Assembly: GCA_965217135.1 (NCBI GenBank)
Contig: OZ244249.1
Location: 1,054,001 to 1,118,000 of the forward strand
Origin: HXMU1420-2 sp017643305
GTDB lineage: Bacteria > Pseudomonadota > Alphaproteobacteria > Rhodobacterales > Rhodobacteraceae
Direction of reading: 5' to 3'
Length of the DNA stretch: 64,000 nt
How positions within the stretch are numbered: position 1 is the stretch's first letter; each line of letters starts with the position of its first letter. The translations under genes and the position numbers were made by a program. Shown piece after piece: positions 7,126-15,396 of this stretch. Under the pieces are notes generated by a model. That model had not been told where the DNA came from, ran no database searches, and saw nothing but the letters and a program-made list of their open reading frames with translations.

Positions 7126-9327
7126 TCAGGCCGCTTCGGCCTGTGCTGCAAAACGCCCGTAGAAGGTTTGGCCCTTCTCAGCCATTTCCCGGAGCAGAGG
7201 CGGGCAGGCGAACCGGTCGCCATACGCCTCAGTCAGCGTATCACAGCGGGCGGCGGCATACTCCGCGCCGATGATGTCCAGCCAGGCAAAGGGGCCGCCG
7301 GTCCAGGGTGCAAAGCCCCAGCCCAGAACTGCGCCGACGTCGCCTTCGCGGATGTCTTCCAGCACGCCTTCTTCCAGCGCGCGCACGGCCTCTAGCACCT
7401 GTGCGAACATCAGGCGCTCCTGCACCTCCTGCACACTGGGCTGGTCTTCTGCCAGCGGGTATTTGTCCTGGATGCCTTTCCAGTACCCGGTGCGCTTGCC
7501 CTTTTCGTCATAGTTGAAATACCCGGCCTTGGATTTGCGGCCCAGGCGGCCCTGTTCTTCCATCCAGACGATCAGGTCATCCGCCTCAGACGCCGGATAG
7601 GCATTGCCCATCGCCGCCTTGGTCGCCTTCATGATCTTAACCGCCAGATCAACGGAGGTTTCGTCACCCAGCTGCACCGGCCCGACAGGAAAGCCCAGCT
7701 GCTCGGCTGCATGGTCGATCAACCACGGTGCCACGCCTTCGGTGATCATCCGGGTGGCTTCGCCGCCGTACGGAATGATGCAGCGGTTGGCATAGAAGAA
7801 CCGCGCGTCGTTCACCACGATCGGGGTCTTGCGGATCTGGCGCACGTAATCCAGCGCCTTGGCCACGGCCCGGTCTCCGGTTTCCTTGCCCTTGATGATC
7901 TCCACCAGCAGCATGCGTTCCACGGGGCTGAAGAAGTGGATGCCGATGAACTGCTCGGGCCGAACGCTGGCCTTGGCCAGATCGGTGATCGGCAGGGTCG
8001 AGGTGTTCGAAGCAAAAATACAGTCTTCGCCGATGATCGCTTCGACCTTTTTGGTCATCTCGGCTTTCACGCCGGGGTCTTCGAACACGGCTTCGATGAT
8101 CAGGTCGCACCCCTTCAACTTGTCCAGATCCGGGGTCGCGGTGATGATGTTCAGCATCGCTTCCTTCAGCTCAGGCGTGCCTTTGCCGCGCTTCAGGCCC
8201 TTGTCCAGATAAGCTTCGGTATACGCTTTGCCGCGATCCGCGCTTTCCTGGTCGCGGTCGATCAGGACCACTTCGATTCCGGCCTGCGCGCTGACCAGCG
8301 CAATGCCCGCGCCCATCATGCCTGCGCCCAACACGCCCACTTTCTTCACACGCTGGTCGGCTACGTCTTCTGGGCGCACCGCACCCTTTTCCAACGCTTC
8401 CTTGTTCACGAACAGAGACCGCATCATCGCGCCCGAGGACGGGTTCATCAGTACGTTGGTGAACCAGCGCGCTTCAATCCGCAGCGCGGTGTCAAAGTCT
8501 ACCAGCGCGCCTTCATAGACCGCGCTCAGCAGCGCCTTGGGGGCAGGGAAGGCGCCCTTGGTCTTACCGCCCACCATGGCGTTCGCGCCGACAAAGGTCA
8601 TGAAGCCCGCTGGATGGTACGGCGCGCCGCCTGGCATTTTGTAGCCCTTGGCATCCCACGGCTTGACCAGATCGGCATCCTTGGCGTTCAGCACCCATTC
8701 CTTGGCCGCGGCCAGCGGATCGGCGACGACTTCGTCAATGATACCGGCACCTTTTGCCTTGGCCGGGTCCACCATTTTGCCTTCCAGGAGGAAGGACGAT
8801 GCGCCCATCGCACCCAGCTTGCGCGCCAGGCGGGTCGTGCCGCCCGCGCCGGGGAAGATCCCGACCAGGATTTCTGGCAGGCCGATCCGGGCCTTCTTGT
8901 TGTCGGCCACAAAGATCCGATGCGTTGCCAGCGGCAATTCCAGCCCGATCCCGGCAGCAGTGCCCGGCAGGGCGGATGCAATTGGCTTGCCGCCCTTCTT
9001 GGTTTTGAAATCCAAACCGGCCAGCTCAATCTTCCGCAGCAGGCCATGCATCTGCATGATCCCGTCAAACAGACCCTGCGCCGGGTTATCGCCCGCGGCG
9101 CTGCGCATACCGGACAGGGTGTTCAGGTCCATGCCCCCGGCAAAGCTGTCAGGCTTGCCCGAGGTGATGACGATCCCTTTCACCGCATCATCGGCCAGCG
9201 CATCGTCAATCGCGTCGTTCAGTTCCTGCAATGCGTCCAACCGCATCACGTTCATCGACTTGTCGGCCACGTCCCAGGTGATGACGGCCACGCCATCGTC
9301 ATCCTTCACCATTGTAAAATCAGTCAT
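7126..9327 (-). CDS. fadJ: Fatty acid oxidation multienzyme: enoyl-CoA hydratase / 3-hydroxyacyl-CoA dehydrogenase
   Basis: 733 residues from ATG at 9327, with GGAGACGAAA as ribosome site. Residues ~1-190 are a crotonase fold (FAGGMDLN, GAGGTTRLAR); ~310-490 carry the NAD-binding domain (VLGAGMMGAGIA) and ~495 onward the 3-hydroxyacyl-CoA dehydrogenase C-terminal domains (GIHFFSPVERM, the catalytic-His segment). It catalyses hydration of trans-2-enoyl-CoA and NAD-dependent oxidation of the 3-hydroxy product. It is the last gene of a minus-strand unit with thiolase and acyl-CoA dehydrogenase. The stop of the broken cupin gene overlaps its first codons by eight bases. FadB and FadJ are hard to separate by reading; the symbol follows common roseobacter naming. 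Confidence 0.93.
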   Translation of the reverse strand: MTDFTMVKDDDGVAVITWDVADKSMNVMRLDALQELNDAIDDALADDAVKGIVITSGKPDSFAGGMDLNTLSGMRSAAGDNPAQGLFDGIMQMHGLLRKIELAGLDFKTKKGGKPIASALPGTAAGIGLELPLATHRIFVADNKKARIGLPEILVGIFPGAGGTTRLARKLGAMGASSFLLEGKMVDPAKAKGAGIIDEVVADPLAAAKEWVLNAKDADLVKPWDAKGYKMPGGAPYHPAGFMTFVGANAMVGGKTKGAFPAPKALLSAVYEGALVDFDTALRIEARWFTNVLMNPSSGAMMRSLFVNKEALEKGAVRPEDVADQRVKKVGVLGAGMMGAGIALVSAQAGIEVVLIDRDQESADRGKAYTEAYLDKGLKRGKGTPELKEAMLNIITATPDLDKLKGCDLIIEAVFEDPGVKAEMTKKVEAIIGEDCIFASNTSTLPITDLAKASVRPEQFIGIHFFSPVERMLLVEIIKGKETGDRAVAKALDYVRQIRKTPIVVNDARFFYANRCIIPYGGEATRMITEGVAPWLIDHAAEQLGFPVGPVQLGDETSVDLAVKIMKATKAAMGNAYPASEADDLIVWMEEQGRLGRKSKAGYFNYDEKGKRTGYWKGIQDKYPLAEDQPSVQEVQERLMFAQVLEAVRALEEGVLEDIREGDVGAVLGWGFAPWTGGPFAWLDIIGAEYAAARCDTLTEAYGDRFACPPLLREMAEKGQTFYGRFAAQAEAA

Positions 9328-9624
9328 TTTCGTCTCCGATCTGATCAGCCGCCAAAGGCTGTCCGTCTTTTTTCGTGAAATGGAAGTCGGACGCATCCGA
9401 CTTCACCATCATGTCCATGTCGCAGTAATAGGTGGTTTCGGTTTCCGTTCGGGTACCCACCATCAAAAAGGTAGCGGTTGTGTCGGTGCGGTTTTCCAGA
9501 AAGCGTCCGTTCTACCCGCATCACCCAGCCGGAGCGAAGATCGGCCATCCATCCAGGCGTCAAACTCACCCGGATAGATGGACCCGGTCCGCCGTTCCAG
9601 CTCGGAAAGGTCCACCTTGGGCAT
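9320..9624 (-). pseudogene. Cupin gene remnant with internal deletion and frameshift
   Basis: The first frame starts at ATG 9624 with MPKVDLSELERRTGSIYPGE and runs through GRSSLRLGDAG, which I recognise as the start of a ~150-residue cupin family. It then leaves the family and stops at 9463. A second frame encodes a sensible C-terminus (ENRTDTTATFLMVGTRTETE, later FHFTKKDGQPL), ending TGA at 9320. The cupin core of about 70-75 residues with the metal ligands is missing and the two ends are out of frame. The ATG overlaps the thiolase stop (TGATG), so it was once translationally coupled in the operon. It is most likely non-functional. Confidence 0.75.
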
Positions 9625-10835
9625 CAAACCCGCTCGATGATCGTGGCCGCACCCATGCCCGACGCGATGCATAGTGTCGCCAGCCCGGTTTCCTTGTCGG
9701 ACCGCTCCAGCTCATCCAGCAGGGTGCCGATGATCATAGCGCCGGTAGCACCCAGCGGGTGACCCATGGCTATGGACCCGCCGTTCACATTGACCTTATC
9801 GCTGTCCACGTCAAAGGCCTGCATGAAGCGTAGGACAACAGATGCAAAGGCTTCGTTCACTTCGAACATGTCGATATCGCCGATAGTCATGCCATTGTCG
9901 GCCAGGATCTTTTCGGTCACCGGCACCGGACCGGTCAGCATGATGGTCGGATCGGTCCCGATCTTGGCGGTGGCCTTGATCCGCGCGCGCGGTTTCAGAC
10001 CCCATTTTTCTCCAAATTCCTTGTTGCCGATCAGCACAGCGGCGGATCCGTCCACGATGCCCGAGCTGTTACCGGCATGGTGGATGTGTTCAACCTTTTC
10101 CAGTTCCGGGTATTTCAGTAGTGCGACCTTGTCGAACCCTGGCATCTGTTCGCCCATCATCTGGAAAGACGGGTTGAGCGAGCCCAGTGATTGCATGTCG
10201 GTGCCCGGACGCATGTATTCGTCATGGTCCAGAATGGTCAGCCCGTTCTGATCCTTGACCGTAATTACCGACTTGGCAAAGCGGTCGTCATCCCAAGCGG
10301 CCTTGGCCCGGCGCTGGGATTCCACGGCCAATGCATCGGCATCATCGCGGGAAAACCCGTATTTGGTAGCGATGATGTCTGCGGAAATGCCCTGCGGCAC
10401 AAAATAAGTTTCCATCGCAACGGACGGGTCGGCTGCAATCGCTGCCCCGTCGGAGCCCATCGCTACGCGGCCCATCATTTCGACGCCACCGGCGATATAC
10501 GCTTCACCCGCGCCACCCTTGACCTGGTTTGCGGCCAGGTTCACGGCCTCCATGCCCGAAGCGCAGAAGCGGTTGATCGCCAGACCGGGGATACGTTCAT
10601 CCAGGTCCGAGGCCAGCACAGCGGACCGCGCCAGGCAGCCGCCCTGTTCCATCACCTGGGTGACATTGCCCCAGATCACATCTTCCACGGCATGGCCGTC
10701 CAGATTGTTGCGTTCCTTGATCGCATTCAGCGTCAGGGCAGACAGACGCAGCGAGGTTACCTCGTGCAGGCTGCCATCCTTACGGCCCTTACCGCGCGGT
10801 GTACGCAGGGCGTCGTAGATATAGGCTTCGGTCAT
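9624..10835 (-). CDS. fadA: Acetyl-CoA C-acyltransferase (thiolase)
   Basis: 403 residues, full length for a thiolase. The nucleophilic Cys lies in NRFCASGMEAV (~89-92), the His in GGSIAMGHPLGATGA, and the second Cys in LCIASGMGAA near the end. It cleaves 3-ketoacyl-CoA with CoA to acetyl-CoA and a shortened acyl-CoA, the last step of beta-oxidation. It lies between a GST gene (11 bases upstream) and the cupin remnant plus fadJ, forming one transcription unit. Confidence 0.92.
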   Translation of the reverse strand: MTEAYIYDALRTPRGKGRKDGSLHEVTSLRLSALTLNAIKERNNLDGHAVEDVIWGNVTQVMEQGGCLARSAVLASDLDERIPGLAINRFCASGMEAVNLAANQVKGGAGEAYIAGGVEMMGRVAMGSDGAAIAADPSVAMETYFVPQGISADIIATKYGFSRDDADALAVESQRRAKAAWDDDRFAKSVITVKDQNGLTILDHDEYMRPGTDMQSLGSLNPSFQMMGEQMPGFDKVALLKYPELEKVEHIHHAGNSSGIVDGSAAVLIGNKEFGEKWGLKPRARIKATAKIGTDPTIMLTGPVPVTEKILADNGMTIGDIDMFEVNEAFASVVLRFMQAFDVDSDKVNVNGGSIAMGHPLGATGAMIIGTLLDELERSDKETGLATLCIASGMGAATIIERV

Positions 10836-10846
10836 TGTTTTCTCCT

Positions 10847-11482
10847 TCAGGCGCGGTCCGCGGGGGACCCGGGCATCAGATCATAGGGGGCTTTCCAGCC
10901 GGGTGTTTCCGACAGTCGGGTCAGCCAGGCGTCGATATTGGGCCACTCGGCCCGGTCGAACCCGAACGGTTCGGGGTAATAGAGATAGCCGCAGCAGCTC
11001 AGATCGGCATTGGTGATCCCTTCACCGACGATCCATTCGCGCCCGTCCAGATGCGCTTCCAGCACCTGAAAGGCGCCTTTCAGGCGGCCCTGGGCAAACC
11101 CGATCACATCTGGGTTGCGGTGTGCTTCTGGTAGGAAATTCATCAGGAACCGGGTCATTCCGGCCTGGCTGGACAGCTTGTGATTGTCCCAAAGAACCCA
11201 GCGCAGCACCTCGTATTTGTCTTCAGGCGCGCCGCCGAACTTTCCAGATTTGTCCGTCACATATTGCTGGATCACGCCCGATTGCGTCAGCTTCACGTCG
11301 CCGTCGATCATGACTGGCGCTTCGCCCATTTCATTGATCTCGGCGCGAAATTCCGGCGTACGGTTGGCCCCGTTGAAGAAATCGACAAAGACAGGCTCCC
11401 AATCCAGCCCACTCAGTTCCAACGCCAGGGCTGCTTTGTAGGAATTTCCGCTTTCGCCAAAGCAATACAATTGGATGGTCAT
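10847..11482 (-). CDS. Glutathione S-transferase family protein
   Basis: 211 residues from ATG at 11482. The N-terminal thioredoxin-like domain (LYCFGESGNSYKAALALE, cis-Pro segment EAPVMIDG, then LTQSGVIQQYV where the glutathione carboxylates bind) is followed by the all-helical C-terminal domain from ~85. The Ser in GESGNS is the likely thiol-activating residue. It starts the thiolase-cupin-fadJ part of the unit; thiolase begins 11 bases after its stop. The role in fatty-acid oxidation is unclear; detoxification of reactive acyl intermediates is one idea (inference). Confidence 0.82.
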   Translation of the reverse strand: MTIQLYCFGESGNSYKAALALELSGLDWEPVFVDFFNGANRTPEFRAEINEMGEAPVMIDGDVKLTQSGVIQQYVTDKSGKFGGAPEDKYEVLRWVLWDNHKLSSQAGMTRFLMNFLPEAHRNPDVIGFAQGRLKGAFQVLEAHLDGREWIVGEGITNADLSCCGYLYYPEPFGFDRAEWPNIDAWLTRLSETPGWKAPYDLMPGSPADRA

Positions 11483-11550
11483 TCTCTCAGCCCCTCCCTG
11501 GGCATCTGGTTGCGCGGCCGGATGTGGGGGTTGCGCACCCCCACGCCCGC

Positions 11551-11575
11551 GCGGAGTATTTCCACGAAGATGAAG
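11551..11575 (+). repeat. Short dispersed repeat, copy A
   Basis: GCGGAGTATTTCCACGAAGA followed by TGAAG. The reverse complement of the copy at 11723-11747 has the same pattern, GGAGTATTT-spacer-AAGATGAAG. The two copies face each other about 150 bases apart. Confidence 0.5.
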
Positions 11576-11722
11576 ATTGTACCTCGCTTTGGTCACCGGC
11601 CATTAACGTTGATCCTGTATGCTTGAAACGCGGTACAGGCTGAAGAGCCAATGGCCGTCAAAGGTGAGCTCGTCCTTGTCCGTAGAGCCCATGGACGGAT
11701 GGTGGGGGCGCATTTTCTGCAA

Positions 11723-11763
11723 CTTCATCTTTGTTCAAATACTCCCGCCGGAGGCGTCCGGCA
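11723..11763 (-). repeat. Short dispersed repeat, copy B
   Basis: On the plus strand it begins CTTCATCTTTGTTCAAATAC and continues TCCCGCCGGAGGCGTCC. It matches the copy at 55013-55049 at 30 of 37 positions without gaps. Similar motifs are common between genes of Rhodobacteraceae as far as I recall; role unknown. Confidence 0.55.
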
Positions 11764-11797
11764 GATTTGGATTTAGCGAGGCATGAGGCCTTGAGGA

Positions 11798-12010
11798 TCA
11801 CCGTTTGCGATCCTCCAGCTCTGCATTGAAAAGCCGTAACCGATGTGTCAGATTTTCATGATCCGTCACGCTATCGAAGTTCTCGAACAGAAAGGACAGC
11901 GCCTCGCCTTCGTCCAGCCCGGCCTCACCGGCGAACCGGCGCAGACGGCGATAGCCATCTTCGGTCATCGCCAAAGGCAGGCGGCGGGTCAGACGAAAGC
12001 GTTTGGGCAT
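11798..12010 (-). CDS. Small ribbon-helix-helix-like protein
   Basis: 70 residues. The start (FRLTRRLPLAMTEDGYRRLR) has the basic strand and following helix of a ribbon-helix-helix DNA-binding unit; the second half (LDEGEALSFLFENFDSVTD) is acidic and helical. It begins 38 bases after the stop of the acyl-CoA dehydrogenase and is in the same direction, so probably in the same transcript. I do not recognise a named family; function as a small regulator is inferred only from the fold-like pattern. Confidence 0.6.
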   Translation of the reverse strand: MPKRFRLTRRLPLAMTEDGYRRLRRFAGEAGLDEGEALSFLFENFDSVTDHENLTHRLRLFNAELEDRKR

Positions 12011-12048
12011 GTGCTGTCCTCAGTACGGTGGGTGAAACCCACCGCGGT

Positions 12049-13827
12049 TCAGAAATTCGCGGCCTCCAGCGCCATGACTGGCTCTGCCCCAGTTTCGATC
12101 CGGGCCAGGTGCACGGCCGTGATTGGCAGATGACGCGCCATATAGTACCGTCCAGTGGCCAGCTTTGTCTCATAAAACGCCTTATCTGAGGTCCCGCTGT
12201 CCAGCGCCGCCTTGGCCGCCAGCGCCATCCGCGCCCACATGTATCCTAGGCAGACATGACCGAACATGTGCATGAAGTCAGTGGACCCGGCCAAAGCATT
12301 GTTTGGGTTCTTCAGACCGTTCTGCATGAAATACATGCCAGAGGCCTGCAGATCCTTGGATGCTTTTTTCAACGGTTCCATGAAATCACGGTCAATCGCT
12401 TCGTCGCCACTGTTTTCCTTGATGAAACTGCGCATCAGCTCAAAGAAAGCCATCACATACTTGCCGCCATCCTGCGCCAGTTTGCGGCCGACAAGGTCCA
12501 GCGCCTGAACACCGTTTGCGCCTTCGTAGATCATGGCAATCCGGGCGTCACGAGTGAACTGGGACATGCCCCATTCTTCGATGTAGCCATGTCCGCCATA
12601 GATCTGCTGCGCCTTCACGGTCATATCGTAGCCGACATCGGTCAGGAAACCTTTGATGACCGGGGTCATCAGCGACACCAGACCATCAGCATCCTTGTCG
12701 CCTTTGCGGTGGGCGGCGTCGATCAGGGTTGCACCCCAAAGGATGAACGCGCGCGCGCCTTCTGCAAAACTTTTCTGATCCATAAGCGACCGACGGATGT
12801 CCGGGTGTACGATCAGCGGATCGGCCGGGCCATCGGGGTTCTTCACACCGGTCACGTCGCGGCCCTGCAGACGATCTTTCGCGTATTCCAGAGCATTTTG
12901 ATAGGCGACCTCGGCCTGGGCCAGACCCTGCATGCCGACGCCCAAACGCGCTTCGTTCATCATTGTGAACATGGCGCGCATACCTTTGTGTTCGTCGCCC
13001 AGCAGATAGCCGGTGGCACCGTCATAGTTCATCACACAGGTCGAATTGCCGTGGATGCCCATTTTCTCTTCGATCTTTCCGCAAGCCACGCCGTTGCGCG
13101 CACCGAGAGACCCATCTTCGTTGACCATGAACTTAGGTACGATGAACAGCGATACGCCTTTAATCCCCTCGGGCCCGCCAACGATCTTGGCCAACACAAG
13201 GTGGATGATGTTACCCGCCATGTCATGTTCACCGGCTGAGATGAAGATTTTCTGTCCGGTGATCTTGTAGCTGCCATCGCCCTGCGGTTCCGCCTTGGTC
13301 CGCATCATACCCAGATCCGTGCCGCAATGCGGTTCGGTCAGGTTCATGGTGCCGGTCCATTCGCAGGAAACCATATTGGGCAGGTAGGTGGCCTTCTGTT
13401 CATCCGATCCGTGCGCCAGGATGGCCGAGGCCGCGCCGTGGGTCAGGCCCTGGTACATGGTGAAAGCCTGGTTCGCGGACGAAAACATCTCGCCCACAGC
13501 GGTTCCCATGACATAAGGCATATTCTGCCCGCCAAACTCTTCGGGCATGTCCAGACCGGTCCAGCCGCCTTCTTTCATCTGCTCAAAGGCATCTTTGAAG
13601 CCAGTGGGGGTGTAGACCACACCGTTTTCAAACCGGCAGCCTTCGGTGTCGCCCACAGCATTTAGCGGGGTCAGAACTTCGGAACTGATCTTGCCGGCTT
13701 CTTCCAGCACGGCGCTGGTGAATTCGGCTTCTAGTTCATCATAACCCGGTACGTCGCTGGTGGTGACGTTCAGGACATCGTGCAGCAGGAACTGCAGGTC
13801 TTTGGTAGGCGCTGTATAGCTCGGCAT
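12049..13827 (-). CDS. Acyl-CoA dehydrogenase, long (DmdC-like) subfamily
   Basis: 592 residues, the length of the DmdC-like subfamily with an extra C-terminal domain rather than the ~380 of classical enzymes. FAD/substrate motifs TMNLTEPHCGTDLG (~160) and KIFISAGEHD (~190) are present; the catalytic Glu is in AMIYEGANGVQALDL (~430). It oxidises an acyl-CoA to the trans-2-enoyl-CoA with electrons going to ETF. DmdC homologues oxidise methylmercaptopropionyl-CoA, but several paralogues in roseobacters work on other acyl-CoAs, so the substrate is open. It lies 31 bases downstream of a MerR regulator and upstream of the RHH-like, GST, thiolase and fadJ genes. Confidence 0.9.
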   Translation of the reverse strand: MPSYTAPTKDLQFLLHDVLNVTTSDVPGYDELEAEFTSAVLEEAGKISSEVLTPLNAVGDTEGCRFENGVVYTPTGFKDAFEQMKEGGWTGLDMPEEFGGQNMPYVMGTAVGEMFSSANQAFTMYQGLTHGAASAILAHGSDEQKATYLPNMVSCEWTGTMNLTEPHCGTDLGMMRTKAEPQGDGSYKITGQKIFISAGEHDMAGNIIHLVLAKIVGGPEGIKGVSLFIVPKFMVNEDGSLGARNGVACGKIEEKMGIHGNSTCVMNYDGATGYLLGDEHKGMRAMFTMMNEARLGVGMQGLAQAEVAYQNALEYAKDRLQGRDVTGVKNPDGPADPLIVHPDIRRSLMDQKSFAEGARAFILWGATLIDAAHRKGDKDADGLVSLMTPVIKGFLTDVGYDMTVKAQQIYGGHGYIEEWGMSQFTRDARIAMIYEGANGVQALDLVGRKLAQDGGKYVMAFFELMRSFIKENSGDEAIDRDFMEPLKKASKDLQASGMYFMQNGLKNPNNALAGSTDFMHMFGHVCLGYMWARMALAAKAALDSGTSDKAFYETKLATGRYYMARHLPITAVHLARIETGAEPVMALEAANF

Positions 13828-13858
13828 CTCGTGGCTCCGGTCTTTCTTGGCTTACGGT

Positions 13859-14260
13859 TTATTCGGCGGCTTCAAGGTCGGCGCTGCTGGAGGTGATCAT
13901 CTTTTCCCCCCATTTGAGCTGCTCTTTGAGGTCCGAAATGGCCTCATCCAGCTCTTCGCGGCGACGTTCCATATCCGCCAGACGTTCCTTGGCGATCTCG
14001 TAGGTACGGGTCAGCTGCGTGTGCTGCTGATCGCCAATGTGGTAAAGGTCCAGCAATTGCCGGATTTCTTCCAGGCTGAACCCGAACCGCTTGCCACGCA
14101 GGATCAATTTCAAACGTGCGCGGTCCCTATTGGTGAACAGGCGCTTCTGCCCTTCACGGATCGGGAACAACAATTCCTTCGCCTCATAGAATCGCAAGGT
14201 CCGCGGTGTGACGTCATATGCGTCACACATTTCGCGGATGGTCATCAGGTCTTCACTCAT
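13859..14260 (-). CDS. MerR-family transcriptional regulator (LiuR-like)
   Basis: 133 residues. The N-terminal winged helix reads MTIREMCDAYDVTPRTLRFY, followed by RDRARLKLILRGKRFGFSLEEIRQLL and a dimerising coiled coil (~80-120). It lacks the cysteines of metal-sensing MerR proteins and fits the group that controls fatty-acid and branched-chain amino-acid breakdown. It is the first gene of the unit with the acyl-CoA dehydrogenase, and a LiuR-type dyad lies 82 bases upstream, so self-regulated control of the operon is likely. The effector would be an acyl-CoA (inference). Confidence 0.88.
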   Translation of the reverse strand: MSEDLMTIREMCDAYDVTPRTLRFYEAKELLFPIREGQKRLFTNRDRARLKLILRGKRFGFSLEEIRQLLDLYHIGDQQHTQLTRTYEIAKERLADMERRREELDEAISDLKEQLKWGEKMITSSSADLEAAE

Positions 14261-14342
14261 GATCTTCGCTCCTTAGTGTCTGTATCTGTCTGGACGCTTT
14301 GGATGAGAGGTGAGGCGTTCGAAACCACATTACAACAAGTGC

Positions 14343-14357
14343 TTGACGTTTACGTAA
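14343..14357. promoter_or_regulatory. LiuR-type MerR operator candidate
   Basis: TTGACGTTTACGTAA, an imperfect dyad with ACGT on each side, matches the LiuR-like consensus as I recall it (TTGACGTTTACGTAA type). A related half (TTGACGTAAC) occurs at 14382-14391. It lies between the two MerR genes, upstream of the 13859-14260 regulator and its operon. Confidence 0.55.
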
Positions 14358-14491
14358 TACGGACGCTGCGTCACAAAAAAGTTGACGTAACTTCCTCGAA
14401 GGTAAACCTGTGATTTAGGAAATTTTATTCCTCGGCACTGTCTGGAATTCCGCCGGACGCGGCCGTAGCTACTTCTGCGATTTAGGGAGAA

Positions 14492-14860
14492 TCAGCCCAG
14501 CCCGGATTCGGTTTCGTCCCGTAGGGCGCGCAATTCGTCGATTGCTTCGGTGATCTGGCTGCGCTGTTTTTCCAGCTCGGCCAATTGTTCGCTGGCGTTG
14601 CGTACAAAAGTCCGCATTTGCGCTTCGTTGCCGTGATGTTCGTAGATCAACAGCCACTGTCGGATGTCTTCCAGCGAAAATCCAAACTTCCGGCCCCGGA
14701 GAATCAACTTCATCCGGGCTCGCTCCCGAGGGCCGTAGTACCGCGAACGACCTTCGCGGTCAGGTTGCAGTAACTCGATATATTCGTAATAGCGGAGCGT
14801 TCGGGGTGTCACCTCGAACTCCGCACACATCTCTTTGAAAGAAATGCGCTCATCGAACAT
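14492..14860 (-). CDS. MerR-family transcriptional regulator, second copy
   Basis: 122 residues, closely similar in layout to the regulator just downstream: ISFKEMCAEFEVTPRTLRYY, then RARMKLILRGRKFGFSLEDIRQWL and a C-terminal coiled coil. No metal-binding cysteines. It is followed by 231 bases with the LiuR-type operator, then by the first MerR gene. The tandem pair probably arose by duplication; it may recognise the same type of dyad. Confidence 0.88.
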   Translation of the reverse strand: MFDERISFKEMCAEFEVTPRTLRYYEYIELLQPDREGRSRYYGPRERARMKLILRGRKFGFSLEDIRQWLLIYEHHGNEAQMRTFVRNASEQLAELEKQRSQITEAIDELRALRDETESGLG

Positions 14861-14978
14861 TGCGCAGTACCTCCCGGCGGAACATTATTTGGTCACGCGA
14901 CGGAGCGCAACCGGTGGACTTGCACCTGAATGCTCCACAGCCGCATAAAGGCGCATCGAAGCCTGATGGGAACGTGAA

Positions 14979-15395
14979 ATGGTCGACAAGACGGCGTTTG
15001 CGCAGCAGTTTACCGAAGCCTTGCCCTATGCGCATGCGCTGGGTCTGACCGTGGATGACATCCGCGGAGGCGTAGCGATAATGTCGCTGCCGTGGTCCGA
15101 GCATATCGTGGGGGATCCCGAAAAGGGCACCGTGCATGGCGGGGCTTTGTCGGCTGCGATGGATACCTGCTGCGGCGCGGCGGTGATGAGCCATCCGGCC
15201 TCGCCCGCGCTGACGGCCACGATCGACCTGCGCATTGATTACATGCGTGCGGCTACGACGGGTCAGACCATCGTGACAACCGCGACGTGTTATCATGTGG
15301 GGCGCAACGTGGCTTTTGTGCGGGCGGTGGCCACGGATGATGACCTTGAAAATCCCGTAGCCATGGCGACGGGCGCCTTCACGGTGGAGCGTTAA
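14979..15395 (+). CDS. PaaI-family thioesterase (hotdog fold)
   Basis: 138 residues. The hotdog signature with the PaaI-type HGG is seen in GTVHGGALSAAMDTCCGAAV (~51-69), followed by ATIDLRIDYMRAA. These enzymes hydrolyse acyl- or aryl-CoA thioesters. It is separated by one base from a second thioesterase gene and then overlaps into a MATE pump gene, forming a three-gene plus-strand unit that diverges from the MerR genes. Substrate unknown; release of CoA from dead-end intermediates of the neighbouring oxidation genes is plausible. Confidence 0.85.
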   Translation: MVDKTAFAQQFTEALPYAHALGLTVDDIRGGVAIMSLPWSEHIVGDPEKGTVHGGALSAAMDTCCGAAVMSHPASPALTATIDLRIDYMRAATTGQTIVTTATCYHVGRNVAFVRAVATDDDLENPVAMATGAFTVER

Positions 15396-15396
15396 T

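Larger units (their letters stand above)
11483..11797. other. 315-base spacer carrying two copies of a small repeat
   Basis: No gene is visible on either strand. The stretch holds two inverted copies of a short AT-containing motif (see repeats at 11551 and 11723). A promoter for the GST-thiolase-fadJ genes could lie here but I cannot place it. Confidence 0.5.

Noticed and set aside
7711..9378. Long open frame antisense to fadJ
   Set aside because: It mirrors the codon pattern of the clear fadJ gene, has no family motifs and is typical of high-GC antisense frames.
12256..13239. Open frame antisense to the acyl-CoA dehydrogenase
   Set aside because: Shadow frame, no recognisable domain.
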